DNA of 64,000 nucleotides from Roseomonas haemaphysalidis (GCF_017355405.1 NZ_CP061177.1:2401001-2465000), one strand, 5' to 3'; numbered from the stretch's first letter, positions 1 to 8,193 are shown. Numbers and translations are program-made. The notes: a model not told the origin generated them from the letters alone.

Positions 1-1
1 C

Positions 2-172
2 CGCCTGCTGCAGGCCCAGGTCTGGCTCAAGGACATCCGCGACCGCGACGCGCTGAACGCGGTGTGGACCCAGTGGCTGCCGGAGGGCGGCGCCCCGGTG
101 CGCGCCTGCGTGGAAGCCAACATGGCCGACCCGCGCCATCTGGTGGAGATCATGATCACCGCCTGCCGGTGA
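2..172 (+). CDS. RidA/YjgF-family protein, C-terminal fragment
   Basis: Only the last 56 residues are inside the window; the gene begins before position 1. The fragment has the typical end of RidA (YjgF/YER057c/UK114) proteins: a VWLKDI strand, a W..WLP..GAP segment, then RACVEANMADP and a final hydrophobic VEIMITA strand. Family members are small trimeric proteins that deaminate reactive enamine/imine intermediates, and the conserved Arg in the R.C.E stretch binds the substrate carboxylate. The subfamily cannot be decided from the fragment. A strong hairpin terminator follows at once, so this is the last gene of its transcript. Confidence 0.75.
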   Translation, partial: RLLQAQVWLKDIRDRDALNAVWTQWLPEGGAPVRACVEANMADPRHLVEIMITACR

Positions 173-205
173 TTGCCTGCTAGACTTTCAATTTTATGGT
201 TCACG

Positions 206-242
206 AAACGGTGTGGCTGGGGAACCTGGCCACGCCGTTTTT
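206..242 (+). terminator. Rho-independent terminator after the RidA-family gene
   Basis: Positions 206-217 pair with 229-240 (12 bp with one G-U pair) around an 11-base loop, and the descending arm runs into five T residues (238-242). It lies 34 bases after the stop codon of the RidA-family gene, the right place for intrinsic termination. Confidence 0.8.
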
Positions 243-490
243 GTTTCTCGACGACGATTCCGGCCCTGTGGCAGATACATCGCAACACTGTTGCATTTCG
301 TGCCGCAAGCCGATGTTATAGGATTAACATCACATTAATCACTGCCGTGTGATGCTGGAACTGCCGAATCACAGTGCATTTCCGGCTGAAACACGCATTC
401 GCATTGTCGTCACCTGAAACCCTTTGCTACCGCCTTGTTCACCGAAGCCGGCAACGGCCCGGTGGGGGCTACTAGGCGCGAGGGGGTTTC
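243..490. promoter_or_regulatory. Intergenic region upstream of the CHAP gene, with a dyad
   Basis: The 318-base gap between the RidA-family stop and the CHAP gene holds the terminator in its first part and no recognisable gene in the rest. It is more AT-rich than its surroundings near 315-342. A perfect 7-bp inverted repeat, CATCACA at 328-334 and TGTGATG at 348-354, is spaced by 13 bases and could be a regulator site. No convincing -35/-10 pair was found. An AGGCGCGAGGGGG stretch lies just before the ATG at 491. Confidence 0.3.
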
Positions 491-1246
491 ATGCGGTTTT
501 CGACCACGGCTCTGACTTTGGCTGTTCTTCTGGGTACCGCCGGTTTGGTGCCCCAGGTGGCGGATGCCGCCCCGACCAGCCGTGGTGGCCGTGAAACCGC
601 GAAGCAGCAGCGTGCGATCCCGGTGGAGCAGAGCGCCGCCCTCAGCAGCAAGCCCACCACCGACAAGCCCGCGATGCGCATGTCTGCGGCGGCCGGCCTG
701 GCGGCGCGCGCCGCCACCTATTCCGGTGGTCCGATCTCCTGCGTCCCTTATGTCCGCCAGGTGACCGGCATGGACATCATCGGCAACGCCCACACCTGGT
801 GGGCCAGTGCCGCTGGCTCCTACGCCCGTGGCTCCCGTCCGGAGCGGGGCGCGGTGATGGCCTTCCGGTCCTCGGGCGGCATGCGCCTGGGCCATGTGGC
901 GGTCGTGTCCCGCATCGTCAGCGCCCGCGAGGTCCTGATCGACCACGCCAACTGGGAAGGCCCCGGCATCCGCAAGGGCACCGTCATCCGGGGCGCTTCG
1001 GTGGTCGACGTCTCGGACCGCAACGACTGGAGCGCGGTGCGCGTGCAGGTGGGCCGCAGCGACGAGGCCTATGGCCGCGTGTACCCGACCTACGGCTTCA
1101 TCTATAACCGCCCCGACAACGGCCAGCGCATGATGACCGCCAGCGCCGGCGGCTTCGAGGAGCTGGCCGAGGCGCCGGCCTCGCCGCACGCCGCCCATCT
1201 GGCCGAGGTGTCCGCCGACCTCGCGCTCGGCAGCGCCCGCCGCTAA
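491..1246 (+). CDS. Secreted CHAP-domain protein (probable peptidoglycan amidase/endopeptidase)
   Basis: 251 residues. An N-terminal signal peptide (about residues 1-26, ending VADA) is followed by a low-complexity linker to about residue 75 and one CHAP domain (about 78-200). The expected catalytic Cys is C84 (ISCVPYVR), the His is H135 (LGHVAVV), and the polar third residue is in DHANW (151-155). CHAP enzymes cleave peptidoglycan stem peptides or the amide to muramic acid; this one would act in the periplasm or outside the cell. The last 50 residues are Ala-rich without a known domain. It is a single-gene unit with a terminator on each side. The exact bond cleaved cannot be told from sequence. 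Confidence 0.85.
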   Translation: MRFSTTALTLAVLLGTAGLVPQVADAAPTSRGGRETAKQQRAIPVEQSAALSSKPTTDKPAMRMSAAAGLAARAATYSGGPISCVPYVRQVTGMDIIGNAHTWWASAAGSYARGSRPERGAVMAFRSSGGMRLGHVAVVSRIVSAREVLIDHANWEGPGIRKGTVIRGASVVDVSDRNDWSAVRVQVGRSDEAYGRVYPTYGFIYNRPDNGQRMMTASAGGFEELAEAPASPHAAHLAEVSADLALGSARR

Positions 1247-1271
1247 GCGCGGACCAGCCCCCATCGTCCGC

Positions 1272-1312
1272 CGCGAAGGGCGGCCCAGGCATCGCCCGGG
1301 CCGCCCTTCGCG
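1272..1312. terminator. Bidirectional hairpin between convergent CHAP and thiE genes
   Basis: A perfect 15-bp inverted repeat, 1272-1286 with 1298-1312, has an 11-base loop and sits between the CHAP stop (1246) and the thiE stop (1316). There is no long T run on either side, so it may work as a weak two-way terminator or an mRNA 3'-end stabiliser. Confidence 0.6.
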
Positions 1313-1315
1313 CAT

Positions 1316-1951
1316 TCAGGCAGCGGCAATGGCCGCGTTCATCGCCCGCACGCCGGCGCCGGCGCCCTCGGGGTGGTTCCACACCGCGCTGACCACGGCC
1401 AGGAAGTCAGCGCCCGCGCGCACCAGCGGCCCGCAGTTTTCGGGATTGATGCCGCCGATCGCCACACAGGGGACCTCGAAGATCGAGGACCACCATTCCA
1501 GCACCTCCACATCCGCCAGCTCCGTCACCGCCTTGGTGCTGGTGGGAAAGAAGGCGCCGAAGGCCACGTAGTCGGCCCCCAGCTCGCCCGCGCGCATCGC
1601 CAGGTGGCGGCTGTTCTGGCAGCTGATGCCGAGCATGCCATTGCCCAGCAGCTTGCGCGCGGCCGCGTGGTCGCCATCCTCCTGGCCCAGATGGGCGCCG
1701 TCGCAGCCGGTTTGCGCCGCCAGCTCCGCCCGGTCGTTCAGAAGAAAGGCCACATCGCGCGATTGCGCGACCGGCCGCAGCACGTCGATCGCGCGCCTCA
1801 CCGCGTCGTCGTCCACGTCCTTCAATCGCAGCTGCAGCGCCGCGACGTCGCCCGCATCCAGCGCGCGGGCAAGGGTGTCGGCGAAGGCGCGGGGCTCCAG
1901 CGCCGGCGGCGTGACCAGGTAAAGGCGGCAGCCTTCCTCACGGGCGGGCAT
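1316..1951 (-). CDS. thiE: Thiamine phosphate synthase
   Basis: 211 residues, the normal ThiE length. It joins the pyrimidine (HMP-PP) and thiazole (THZ-P) moieties into thiamine monophosphate in the cytoplasm. The TIM-barrel fold shows in order: LYLVTPP at the start, LQLRLKD for pyrophosphate binding, [18 protein letters not shown], an [11 protein letters not shown] loop (family GPIFPTxTK) and [10 protein letters not shown] near the C-terminus. The last five residues are mostly Ala. A small unknown gene lies 74 bases upstream on the same strand and may share its transcript. thiD is in this window but 22 kb away. No TPP riboswitch was recognised upstream. Confidence 0.9.
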   Translation of the reverse strand: MPAREEGCRLYLVTPPALEPRAFADTLARALDAGDVAALQLRLKDVDDDAVRRAIDVLRPVAQSRDVAFLLNDRAELAAQTGCDGAHLGQEDGDHAAARKLLGNGMLGISCQNSRHLAMRAGELGADYVAFGAFFPTSTKAVTELADVEVLEWWSSIFEVPCVAIGGINPENCGPLVRAGADFLAVVSAVWNHPEGAGAGVRAMNAAIAAA

Positions 1952-2025
1952 GGCTCAGGCCCGGTCCGGGCGGCGGTTCGGCGTCATGCGGCAGGGCCCT
2001 TCTGGCTGCGGATTGCTGCGGCGGT

Positions 2026-2508
2026 CTAGCGGAGGGGTTTAACGGTGTCACCCGCCAGCCAAGCCCGGAGCCGGCCGGTGCCGAAGGCGCTGCTTGCCCG
2101 CCAGCCCCGCAGGTCCAGCGCCGGGGGCGGTGCGGGCATCAGCAGGGCCCGCAGTTCCGCCGCCACGCTGCGCACGCTGTTCCAGGCCGGGCATTGCGCG
2201 GACAGCACCACAACGGGGGCGCCGGCCCGCAGCGCTTCCAGCGCGTGGCCCGGGGCGGCGCCGCAATCGACCACGGGGATGCAATCCACCGGAATGCCGG
2301 TGCTGCCGGCCGCCAGCATGGCCAGCTGCAGGTCCGGCGCCAGAACGGCGGCGGCCTCCCGCGCCGTCACCAGCGGCAGCGGCCGGTCAGGCGCGAGCAT
2401 CGGCGCCGCCACGACCAGGGCGGCGGCGAGCTGCGCGGCATCATGCACCAGCAGGGCCGGTGCCCAGGTCTGGAGGGCTGCGGCACTGGTCGCAGACGAC
2501 GATTTCAC
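2026..2508 (-). CDS. Conserved-looking hypothetical protein upstream of thiE
   Basis: 160 residues from a GTG start. I do not recognise a named family. The sequence reads as alternating beta/alpha: VHDAAQLAAAL, PLPLVTAREAA, VDCIPVVDCGAAPGHALEALRAG, then APVVVLSAQCP. Cysteines occur in the VDC and AQCP segments. The composition (few charged residues, many Ala and Val) resembles a small Rossmann-like domain without a visible nucleotide motif. It is co-directional with thiE (gap 74 bases), so a link to thiamine or a shared promoter is possible but unproven. The long frame and protein-like hydrophobic pattern support a real gene. Confidence 0.6.
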   Translation of the reverse strand: MKSSSATSAAALQTWAPALLVHDAAQLAAALVVAAPMLAPDRPLPLVTAREAAAVLAPDLQLAMLAAGSTGIPVDCIPVVDCGAAPGHALEALRAGAPVVVLSAQCPAWNSVRSVAAELRALLMPAPPPALDLRGWRASSAFGTGRLRAWLAGDTVKPLR

Positions 2509-2549
2509 GCATCATCCTTGTTCGGGCACCTGGCGGGGTGCCGGTGGCG

Positions 2550-2579
2550 TTGACCCTGGCCGTAGCGCGCGCGTAAAGC
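2550..2579 (+). promoter_or_regulatory. Candidate sigma-70 promoter for the zapA operon
   Basis: TTGACC at 2550-2555 and TAAAGC at 2574-2579 are separated by 18 bases, upstream of the first gene of the zapA unit (start 2692). The match is reasonable for a housekeeping promoter in a GC-rich alphaproteobacterium but is judged by eye only. Confidence 0.35.
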
Positions 2580-2691
2580 CTGGGGCAATGCAGGACATCG
2601 CGAGACCGCGCAGGGCCGGCTGGGCCGGCGCGGCAAACTTGGTTTCCACGGTCCCGCGCCGCAGCGCCGGGACCATGACGAGGACGGCGGC

Positions 2692-3054
2692 ATGAGCGAC
2701 GCGGTAAGCGAGGCTGCGGCACGGCTGGAACGCGCGGTCGGCCGCCTGGCCGAAGCGGCGGGCCGTCCACGCCCGGTGGAGGGCGTGCCCGCCGCGCGCG
2801 TGGCCGAACTGGCCGGGCGGCTGGACGGCACGGTGCTGCGCCTGCGCGCCGCGCTGGCCGAGCTGGACGACGCCGATGCCGACACCGATTCGGAAGATGG
2901 CCTGCCGCCGGGCCCCGGGGTGACGGAACCGGACGTGCCGCCTGAGCCGGCGGCACCGGTATCGCCGCCGGAGCCCCCTGCGGATGCGGTTGCGGACGAG
3001 GATGGCTTGCCCGCCACGCCGCAGCCCACCCCCCACACCGACCAGGAGCGCTGA
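2692..3054 (+). CDS. Small acidic coiled-coil protein upstream of zapA (DUF4164-like position)
   Basis: 120 residues. The first 60 residues are helical with heptad-like Leu/Ala spacing (AAARLERAVGRLAEA; VAELAGRLDGTVLRLRAALAEL). The rest is an acidic, Pro-rich disordered tail (DDADADTDSEDG, PPEPAAPVSPPEPPAD). In many alphaproteobacteria a short coiled-coil protein (DUF4164) precedes zapA; this gene holds that position and has the same architecture, but the family call is inference. Its stop is separated from the zapA start by two bases, so the two are translationally coupled. A role at the division ring is possible. Confidence 0.65.
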   Translation: MSDAVSEAAARLERAVGRLAEAAGRPRPVEGVPAARVAELAGRLDGTVLRLRAALAELDDADADTDSEDGLPPGPGVTEPDVPPEPAAPVSPPEPPADAVADEDGLPATPQPTPHTDQER

Positions 3055-3056
3055 TT

Positions 3057-3383
3057 TTGGGTCAGGTCACGGTCCGCATCGGCGGCTACACGCATCCCGT
3101 TTCCTGCGAGGACGGCCAGGAAGGCCACCTGATCGCATTGGCGGCGGAGGTGGACCGCCGCGTCGGCTCGATCCGTGCCATGGGCGGGCAGTTCGGTGAA
3201 AGCCGGCTGTTGCTCTTGGCCTCCCTGCTGCTGGCGGATGAACTGCACGACCTGCGGGTGGAACTCTCCCACGCCCGCGCCGGCCAGCCGGGGGGCGCCG
3301 CCACCGATCCCAAGCTGGCCGAGCGGCTGGCACGCGTGGCCGAGAAGATCGAGGCCATTGCGGACGGGCTGGAGCGACCCTAA
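3057..3383 (+). CDS. zapA: Cell division protein ZapA
   Basis: 108 residues from a TTG start that follows the upstream stop by two bases. ZapA binds and bundles FtsZ protofilaments at midcell. The N-terminal domain (VTVRIGGYTHPVSCEDGQEGHLIALAAEVDRR) matches the ZapA globular domain with its typical G..Y...C..GQE..L..LA..VD pattern. A long C-terminal helix (about 45-105) would form the dimer/tetramer coiled coil. Length is normal. The gene is followed directly by the 6S RNA and then fthC, a conserved arrangement. Confidence 0.92.
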   Translation: MGQVTVRIGGYTHPVSCEDGQEGHLIALAAEVDRRVGSIRAMGGQFGESRLLLLASLLLADELHDLRVELSHARAGQPGGAATDPKLAERLARVAEKIEAIADGLERP

Positions 3384-3387
3384 TTAC

Positions 3388-3550
3388 TGCTGCGGAGCTG
3401 CCCGGTTCGTCAGGCTTCATATCCCCGGGGCCAATAAGCACCCTCCGGGAGCTGGCTCTGGCCGGGCCTTGGTCCGGCTACCTGGCGCCCACCTGTTTAA
3501 GCAGGTCTCAGGAGGATAAACCCGCCAACGGCCAGGGTGGCTCCACCTCC
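3388..3550 (+). ncRNA. ssrS: 6S RNA
   Basis: The 171 bases between zapA and the 5-formyl-THF cyclo-ligase gene hold no protein, but this is the conserved site of 6S RNA, which binds sigma-70 RNA polymerase and represses it in stationary phase. The outer stem is visible: GGAGCTGCCC at about 3394-3403 pairs with GGGTGGCTCC at about 3536-3545, allowing G-U and one imperfect pair. Between them lie further purine/pyrimidine blocks that can close internal stems (CCCCGGGG near 3423-3430; GCCGGGCC with GGTCCGGC near 3461-3478), leaving a central bubble. Ends are estimated to within about 10 bases. Confidence 0.8.
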
Positions 3551-3554
3551 TTTC

Positions 3555-4127
3555 ATGAGTAATCCGGAAGACTTGGCGCGTGCCAAGGCGGCCCTGCGCC
3601 GCTCGGCAGCGGCAGCGCGCGGAGCACTCGTGCAGCCCGGTGCCGGCGCGGCGCTGGCGGCGGTGGTGCTCCGTCACTGCGCCCCACCGGCCGGGGCCGT
3701 TGTCGCCGGCTTCTGGCCTATAGGCGACGAGATCGACATCCGGCCCCTGATGCTGGCCTTGCAGGATGCCGGACACACCCTGGCCCTGCCGGTCACGCCA
3801 CCGCGTGGCCAGCCACTCGTTTTCCGCCGCTGGCGGTTCGGTGCGCCGCTTGTCCCGGGCCGTTTCGGCACCTCCGTTCCGCCGGATGACGCGCCGGTCG
3901 TAGTCCCCGCCGCCCTGCTGGTGCCGTTGCTGGCGTTCGATGCGGCGGGCCGGCGGCTCGGCTATGGCGGCGGCTACTACGACCGCACGCTGGCGGGGCT
4001 GCCCGGCGCCTGGGCACTGGGCGTTGCCTTTGCCGGGCAGCAGGTGGCAAAGGTGCCTGCCGGCGCGCACGACGTGCCGCTGCACGGCATCGCCACCGAA
4101 GCCGGCTTCCTCCGCACCGAACCATAG
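3555..4127 (+). CDS. fthC: 5-formyltetrahydrofolate cyclo-ligase
   Basis: 190 residues. It converts 5-formyl-THF to 5,10-methenyl-THF with ATP, returning the storage/inhibitor folate to the one-carbon pool. The N-terminal helix (ARAKAALRRSAAAARGAL) has the K/R residues that bind ATP phosphate, and the C-terminal signature RLGYGGGYYDRTLA is clear. I chose the ATG at 3555. A GTG at 3537 is in frame but lies within the 3' stem of the 6S RNA and adds only six residues. The 6S-fthC pairing is conserved in proteobacteria. Confidence 0.92.
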   Translation: MSNPEDLARAKAALRRSAAAARGALVQPGAGAALAAVVLRHCAPPAGAVVAGFWPIGDEIDIRPLMLALQDAGHTLALPVTPPRGQPLVFRRWRFGAPLVPGRFGTSVPPDDAPVVVPAALLVPLLAFDAAGRRLGYGGGYYDRTLAGLPGAWALGVAFAGQQVAKVPAGAHDVPLHGIATEAGFLRTEP

Positions 4128-4138
4128 GTCTCTGCCTC

Positions 4139-4960
4139 TTGCGCATTCTGTTTCTCGGCGATGTCGTGGGCCGTGCCGGCCGCGATGCGGTCACTGGCGA
4201 ACTGCCCGCCTTGCGTGCGGCGTTGAAAGCTGACCTCGTGGTCGTGAACGTCGAGAATGCCAGCCATGGCTTCGGCGTCAGCCCCGACATGGTGCGCGCC
4301 TTTCTCGCGGCTGGCGCGGATGTGCTGACGCTCGGCAACCACAGCTGGGACCGCAAGGAGATCGTTGGGTTCATCGATGGCGAGCCGCGGCTGATCCGCC
4401 CGCTCAACTACCCGCCCGGCACGCCGGGGCGTGGCAGCACGGTGGTGGACGTGCCCGGTGGCCGCAAGGCGCTGGTGGTCAACGCCATGGGGCGGCTGTT
4501 CATGGAGCCCTTGGACGACCCGTTCCGCGCGGTGCAGGGTGCCCTGGCGGCGCACCGCCTTGGTGCCGGCGGCGGCGTGCAGGCCGTGCTGGTGGATATC
4601 CACGCCGAGGCGAGCAGCGAGAAGATGGCCATGGCGCACAGCTTTGACGGCCGCGCCAGCCTGGTGATCGGCACCCATACCCATGTGCCCAGCGGCGATT
4701 ACCGCATTCTGGAAGGCGGCACGGCCTACATGACCGATGCCGGCATGTGCGGCGATTACGACAGCGTCATCGGCATGCAGAAGGGCCCGGCCTCGCTGCG
4801 CTTCTGGAAGAAGGTTCCGGGGGAAAAGCTGGCGCCCGCCGAGGGGCCCGCCAGCTTGTCCGGCCTGTTCGTCGAAACCGACGATGCCACGGGCCTGGCG
4901 TTGCGGCTGGCGCCGGTCCGGCTGGGCGGCAAGCTTTCGCAAGCCATGCCAGATTTCTGA
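4139..4960 (+). CDS. YmdB-family metallophosphoesterase
   Basis: 273 residues from a TTG start directly followed by RILFLGDVVGRAGR. This is the YmdB-like (TIGR00282) calcineurin-fold family, whose studied members are cyclic-nucleotide phosphodiesterases. Metal ligands are present: GDVVG (Asp), NVENASHG (Glu/Asn), LGNHSWDRKE (Asn/His), a D-HAEASSEK segment, and GTHTHVPSGD with two His. TDAGMCGDYDSVIG is the family's C-terminal signature. It lies 11 bases after fthC and probably belongs to the same transcript. Physiological substrate unknown. Confidence 0.85.
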   Translation: MRILFLGDVVGRAGRDAVTGELPALRAALKADLVVVNVENASHGFGVSPDMVRAFLAAGADVLTLGNHSWDRKEIVGFIDGEPRLIRPLNYPPGTPGRGSTVVDVPGGRKALVVNAMGRLFMEPLDDPFRAVQGALAAHRLGAGGGVQAVLVDIHAEASSEKMAMAHSFDGRASLVIGTHTHVPSGDYRILEGGTAYMTDAGMCGDYDSVIGMQKGPASLRFWKKVPGEKLAPAEGPASLSGLFVETDDATGLALRLAPVRLGGKLSQAMPDF

Positions 4961-5057
4961 CCGGGCCACCGCTGTCACCGATTCGTCATCTGGACGTAAG
5001 ATGACGGACACGTCATTCGGATAGCCGCTGCTCGTCGTCCTCAGGATCCAGAGCAGC

Positions 5058-7538
5058 ATGTCCTTCAGCATTACCGGCACCACCTTGTACCGCACCAACA
5101 CCGGCCTGACTGCCGCCGGCGGCGCCGAGGTCTCGGCTTATGATGCCACCCGCAAACTGGTGTTCATCCTGGGGCCGGATGGCGTGGATGCTCTGGACGC
5201 CGCTTCCGGCGCGTTGCGCTTCAGCCTGCCTGGCACCGCCGCCGGCATCACCAGCAGCATCGGTGGCACCAGCGTCGCCGTGAAGGGTGACCAGCTCGCG
5301 GTGGCCTACGAGGGCGCCACCAATGGCCTTCCGGGCCAGGTGGCGCTGTACAAGCTCGACGCCGCCGGAACCGGCGCCACGCTGGCGCAGACCATCCAGG
5401 TGGGCGCCACGCCGGATCAGATCGTCTTCACCCCCGATGGCGGCAAGCTGCTGGTGACGATCGAGGGCCAGCCCTCCGATTACGACACCGCCCAGGTGCC
5501 GGCCGGCACGCTGCGCGACGCGCCCGGCGGTCTTGCCATCGTCGATACCGCCACCTTCGCCACCACCTTCGCCGGCTTCGATACCTTCGACGCGGCGGCG
5601 CTGCGCGACGCCGGCGTCCGCATCAAGGCCGGCGCCACGGCGGCCGAGGATCTGGAGCCGGAATACACCACCATCTCCGCGGACGGCACCAAGGCCTATG
5701 TGACGCTGCAGGAAAACAACGCCATTGCCGTGCTGAATATCGCGACCGGCACCTTCACCGATGTCTTCGCGCTGGGCGCCAAGGACCACTCGATCGCGGG
5801 CTACGGCATGGACCCGTCGGACCGCGACGGCGGCGTGAACATCCGCCAAGTGCCGGTCAAGGGCCTCTACATGCCGGACGGCATCGCCAACTTCGAGGTC
5901 AACGGCAAGACCTACCTGGTCACCGCCAATGAAGGCGACGCGCGTGAATACGGCGCCTATAGCGATACGGCCCGGATCGGCAGCCTGACGCTGGACGAGG
6001 CGAGCTTCGGCGGTGCCGCCGCCGTGGCCGCGCTGAAGGCCAACACGGCGCTCGGCCGGCTGACGGTGTCCAAGGTGGATGGCGACGTCGATGGCGATGG
6101 CGACATCGATGTCCTTTACGCCCTTGGCGGCCGCAGCATGTCCATCTGGGAAGTGGGCGAGGATGGCCTGAAGCAGGTCTATGACTCCGGCGACCTGATG
6201 GAGCGCATCCTGGCGCGCGACTTCCCCGCGCTGCTGGATGACGGCCGCTCGGACGACAAGGGGCCGGAGCCGGAAAGCGTCACCCTCGGTCGGGTGGACG
6301 GCAAGCTCTATGCCTTCGTGGCGCTGGAGCGTTCGGACTCCGTAATGGCCTTCCGCATCGACGCGCCGGATGCCGTGTCCTATGCCGGGCTGGTGCAAAC
6401 CGGCGACGCCCCGGAGGTTGTGACCTTCGTGCCGGCAGCGGATGCGCCCGCCGGCATCGGCGGCCCCATGCTGATCGCACCCAGCGAGGGCGACGGCATC
6501 ACCACCGGCATTCGCCTGAACTTCCCCATCCTGGGGTCCGAGGCCGCGGAGGTGCTGCGCGGCACCGCGGGCAATGACGCCATCGCGGCGGGCGGCGGCG
6601 ATGATCTGATCTTCGGCTCGCGCGGGCAGGACATCGTGCAGGGTGGCGAGGGGCGCGACACGCTGCGCTTCGATGACCTGTCGCTGGGCAATGCCACCCT
6701 TGGGCGCGATGCGGGCGGCGCTGCCGTCAGCCTGTCCTGGGCCGACGCCGCCAGCACCACGACCTTCGCCGGCATCGAGGCGGTGAAGCTGGTGGACAGC
6801 ACCATCGCCTTCACGGGCGACAGCGCCGGCGCACAGGTGGCCGGCCTGTACCGCGCCCTGCTGGGGCGTGAGGCGGATGCCGCCGGGTTGTCATTCTGGG
6901 CTGACCGGCTGGAGGAAGGCGGGCTGGCCGACGTCGCTGGCGGGATGCTGGCGTCCGGCGAAAGCAAGGCGGCGCTGGCCGGCCTGGACACCGGCGCGGT
7001 GGTCGGGCGGTTGTACGAGACCGTGCTCGGCCGCGTCGCTTCCGATGCCGAGCTGGGCTTCTGGCGCGCCCCGGCACAGGCGGACCTCGCGGGCGTTGCC
7101 GCCGCGATCGCCGGCTCGGCCGAGGCGAAGACGGACCCGACCGGCGCGGCGGCGGCCGGCATTGCCACGGTGGATGCCGAGATGGCCTGGATCGCCCACA
7201 GCTTCCAGGGCCTGCTGGGCCGTGCGCCGGAGCTGGCCGGTCTGGCTTCTTTCGATGGCCGGATGGATGCGGGCCTCAGCGAAGCCGGGCTGGTGAGCGC
7301 GATCGCGGCCTCGCAGGAATTCGGCATCCGCACCGCCGGGCTGTCGGACGCCGGCTACGTCGCCTGGCTGTACGAGGGCGTGCTGGGCCGGACGGGCGAT
7401 GCCGAGGGGGCGGCCTTGCATGCCGCCAACCTGCAGGGCGGCATGACGCGCGACGCGCTGGCCTACGACTTCCTGGCCTCGGCGGAAGCGGCGGGCCACC
7501 TGAACGGCATCCTGTCGGACGGCGTTTCCATCCTGTGA
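5058..7538 (+). CDS. Secreted choice-of-anchor I propeller protein with RTX and DUF4214 repeats
   Basis: 826 residues, no Sec signal. Residues 1 to about 480 resemble choice-of-anchor I proteins: a beta-propeller with YMPDGIANFEVNGKTYLVTANEGDAREYG, a calcium-type DVDGDGDIDVL, and GPEPESVTLGRVDGKLYAFVALERSD segments shared with alkaline-phosphatase-like propellers. Residues about 503-536 hold degenerate RTX nonapeptides (GNDAIAAGGGDDLIFGSRGQDIVQGGEGRDT). From about 595 four DUF4214 repeats follow, each centred on LY..LLGR...A.GL..W. RTX repeats and a missing N-terminal signal indicate type I secretion, but no T1SS genes are nearby. The substrate of the propeller is unknown. Confidence 0.8.
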   Translation: MSFSITGTTLYRTNTGLTAAGGAEVSAYDATRKLVFILGPDGVDALDAASGALRFSLPGTAAGITSSIGGTSVAVKGDQLAVAYEGATNGLPGQVALYKLDAAGTGATLAQTIQVGATPDQIVFTPDGGKLLVTIEGQPSDYDTAQVPAGTLRDAPGGLAIVDTATFATTFAGFDTFDAAALRDAGVRIKAGATAAEDLEPEYTTISADGTKAYVTLQENNAIAVLNIATGTFTDVFALGAKDHSIAGYGMDPSDRDGGVNIRQVPVKGLYMPDGIANFEVNGKTYLVTANEGDAREYGAYSDTARIGSLTLDEASFGGAAAVAALKANTALGRLTVSKVDGDVDGDGDIDVLYALGGRSMSIWEVGEDGLKQVYDSGDLMERILARDFPALLDDGRSDDKGPEPESVTLGRVDGKLYAFVALERSDSVMAFRIDAPDAVSYAGLVQTGDAPEVVTFVPAADAPAGIGGPMLIAPSEGDGITTGIRLNFPILGSEAAEVLRGTAGNDAIAAGGGDDLIFGSRGQDIVQGGEGRDTLRFDDLSLGNATLGRDAGGAAVSLSWADAASTTTFAGIEAVKLVDSTIAFTGDSAGAQVAGLYRALLGREADAAGLSFWADRLEEGGLADVAGGMLASGESKAALAGLDTGAVVGRLYETVLGRVASDAELGFWRAPAQADLAGVAAAIAGSAEAKTDPTGAAAAGIATVDAEMAWIAHSFQGLLGRAPELAGLASFDGRMDAGLSEAGLVSAIAASQEFGIRTAGLSDAGYVAWLYEGVLGRTGDAEGAALHAANLQGGMTRDALAYDFLASAEAAGHLNGILSDGVSIL

Positions 7539-7545
7539 CGCTCCG

Positions 7546-7574
7546 GGCGCGGCGGGGAACGGCCCCGCCGCGCC
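7546..7574. terminator. Convergent-gene hairpin
   Basis: A 12-bp perfect stem (7546-7557 with 7563-7574) and a 5-base loop lie between the stop of the RTX/DUF4214 gene (7538) and the stop of the PPOX gene (7579). There is no T run on the plus side; it probably acts as a shared 3'-end structure for both convergent transcripts. Confidence 0.5.
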
Positions 7575-7578
7575 GGGT

Positions 7579-8193
7579 TCAATACAGCACCCGGCCGATC
7601 TCGGGCGCGCGTTCCTTGTCGTAGTAATCGGCGGCGATCAGCCCCTTGGTGTGCACTTCCAGCAGTTCCCCGCCGGTCGGCACCGCGGTGGCGCGGCTGT
7701 CCTGCTTCCAGATGCGCGAGCGCAGGATGGCCCGTGCGCATTGCATGTAGACCTCCCGCACCTCCACCAGCATCACCGTGGCGGGTGCCTGGTCCTGCAC
7801 GGTGTAGCGCTCCCGCAGCCCCGGGTCGGTGGTCAGGCGGGCCTGGCCGCCGATGCGCAGCGTTTCTCCCACGCCGGGGACCAGGAACAACAGGGCCACG
7901 GCCGGGTTGTCCAGCACGTCGCGCAGCGCGTCCAACCGGTTGTTGCCGCGGCGGTCGGGGAGGGCGAGCGTCCGCTCGTCCAGCACGTCGATGAAGCCGG
8001 GCGCATCGCCGCGCGGCGTGCAATGCGGGCCGCGCGCGCCGAAGGTCGCCAGCACGCAGAACGGGCTGCCGGCGATAAAGGCCGCGGTGCGCGGGTCGAT
8101 CCGGTCGGCGACCTTGTTGAGCACCAGTTCGCTGGGCGCCTTGTAGGCGGCGGCGAGCTGCTCCGGCGTGGTCACGGCATGCGGGTCTGTCAT
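7579..8193 (-). CDS. PPOX-class (pyridoxamine 5'-phosphate oxidase-like) flavoprotein
   Basis: 204 residues. The split-barrel fold binds FMN; the sequence resembles the MSMEG_1061/DR_2398-type subfamily of FMN-dependent PPOX proteins, with SPFCVLATFGARGPHCTPRGDAPGF near the N-terminus, RRGNNRLDALRDVLDNPAVALLFLVPG in the middle, and a late LRSRIWK segment. It is not a vitamin B6 PdxH. The ATG at 8193 overlaps the stop of the cytochrome b561 gene (ATGA), so the two are translationally coupled. Substrate unknown; coupling to a membrane cytochrome suggests a redox role. Confidence 0.8.
   Translation of the reverse strand: MTDPHAVTTPEQLAAAYKAPSELVLNKVADRIDPRTAAFIAGSPFCVLATFGARGPHCTPRGDAPGFIDVLDERTLALPDRRGNNRLDALRDVLDNPAVALLFLVPGVGETLRIGGQARLTTDPGLRERYTVQDQAPATVMLVEVREVYMQCARAILRSRIWKQDSRATAVPTGGELLEVHTKGLIAADYYDKERAPEIGRVLY

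Noticed and set aside
1952..2025. TPP riboswitch near thiE
   Set aside because: No CUGAGA-type conserved core was recognised in the gap.
3537..3554. Earlier GTG start for fthC
   Set aside because: It would put coding sequence inside the 3' stem of the 6S RNA and adds only six residues not typical of the family.
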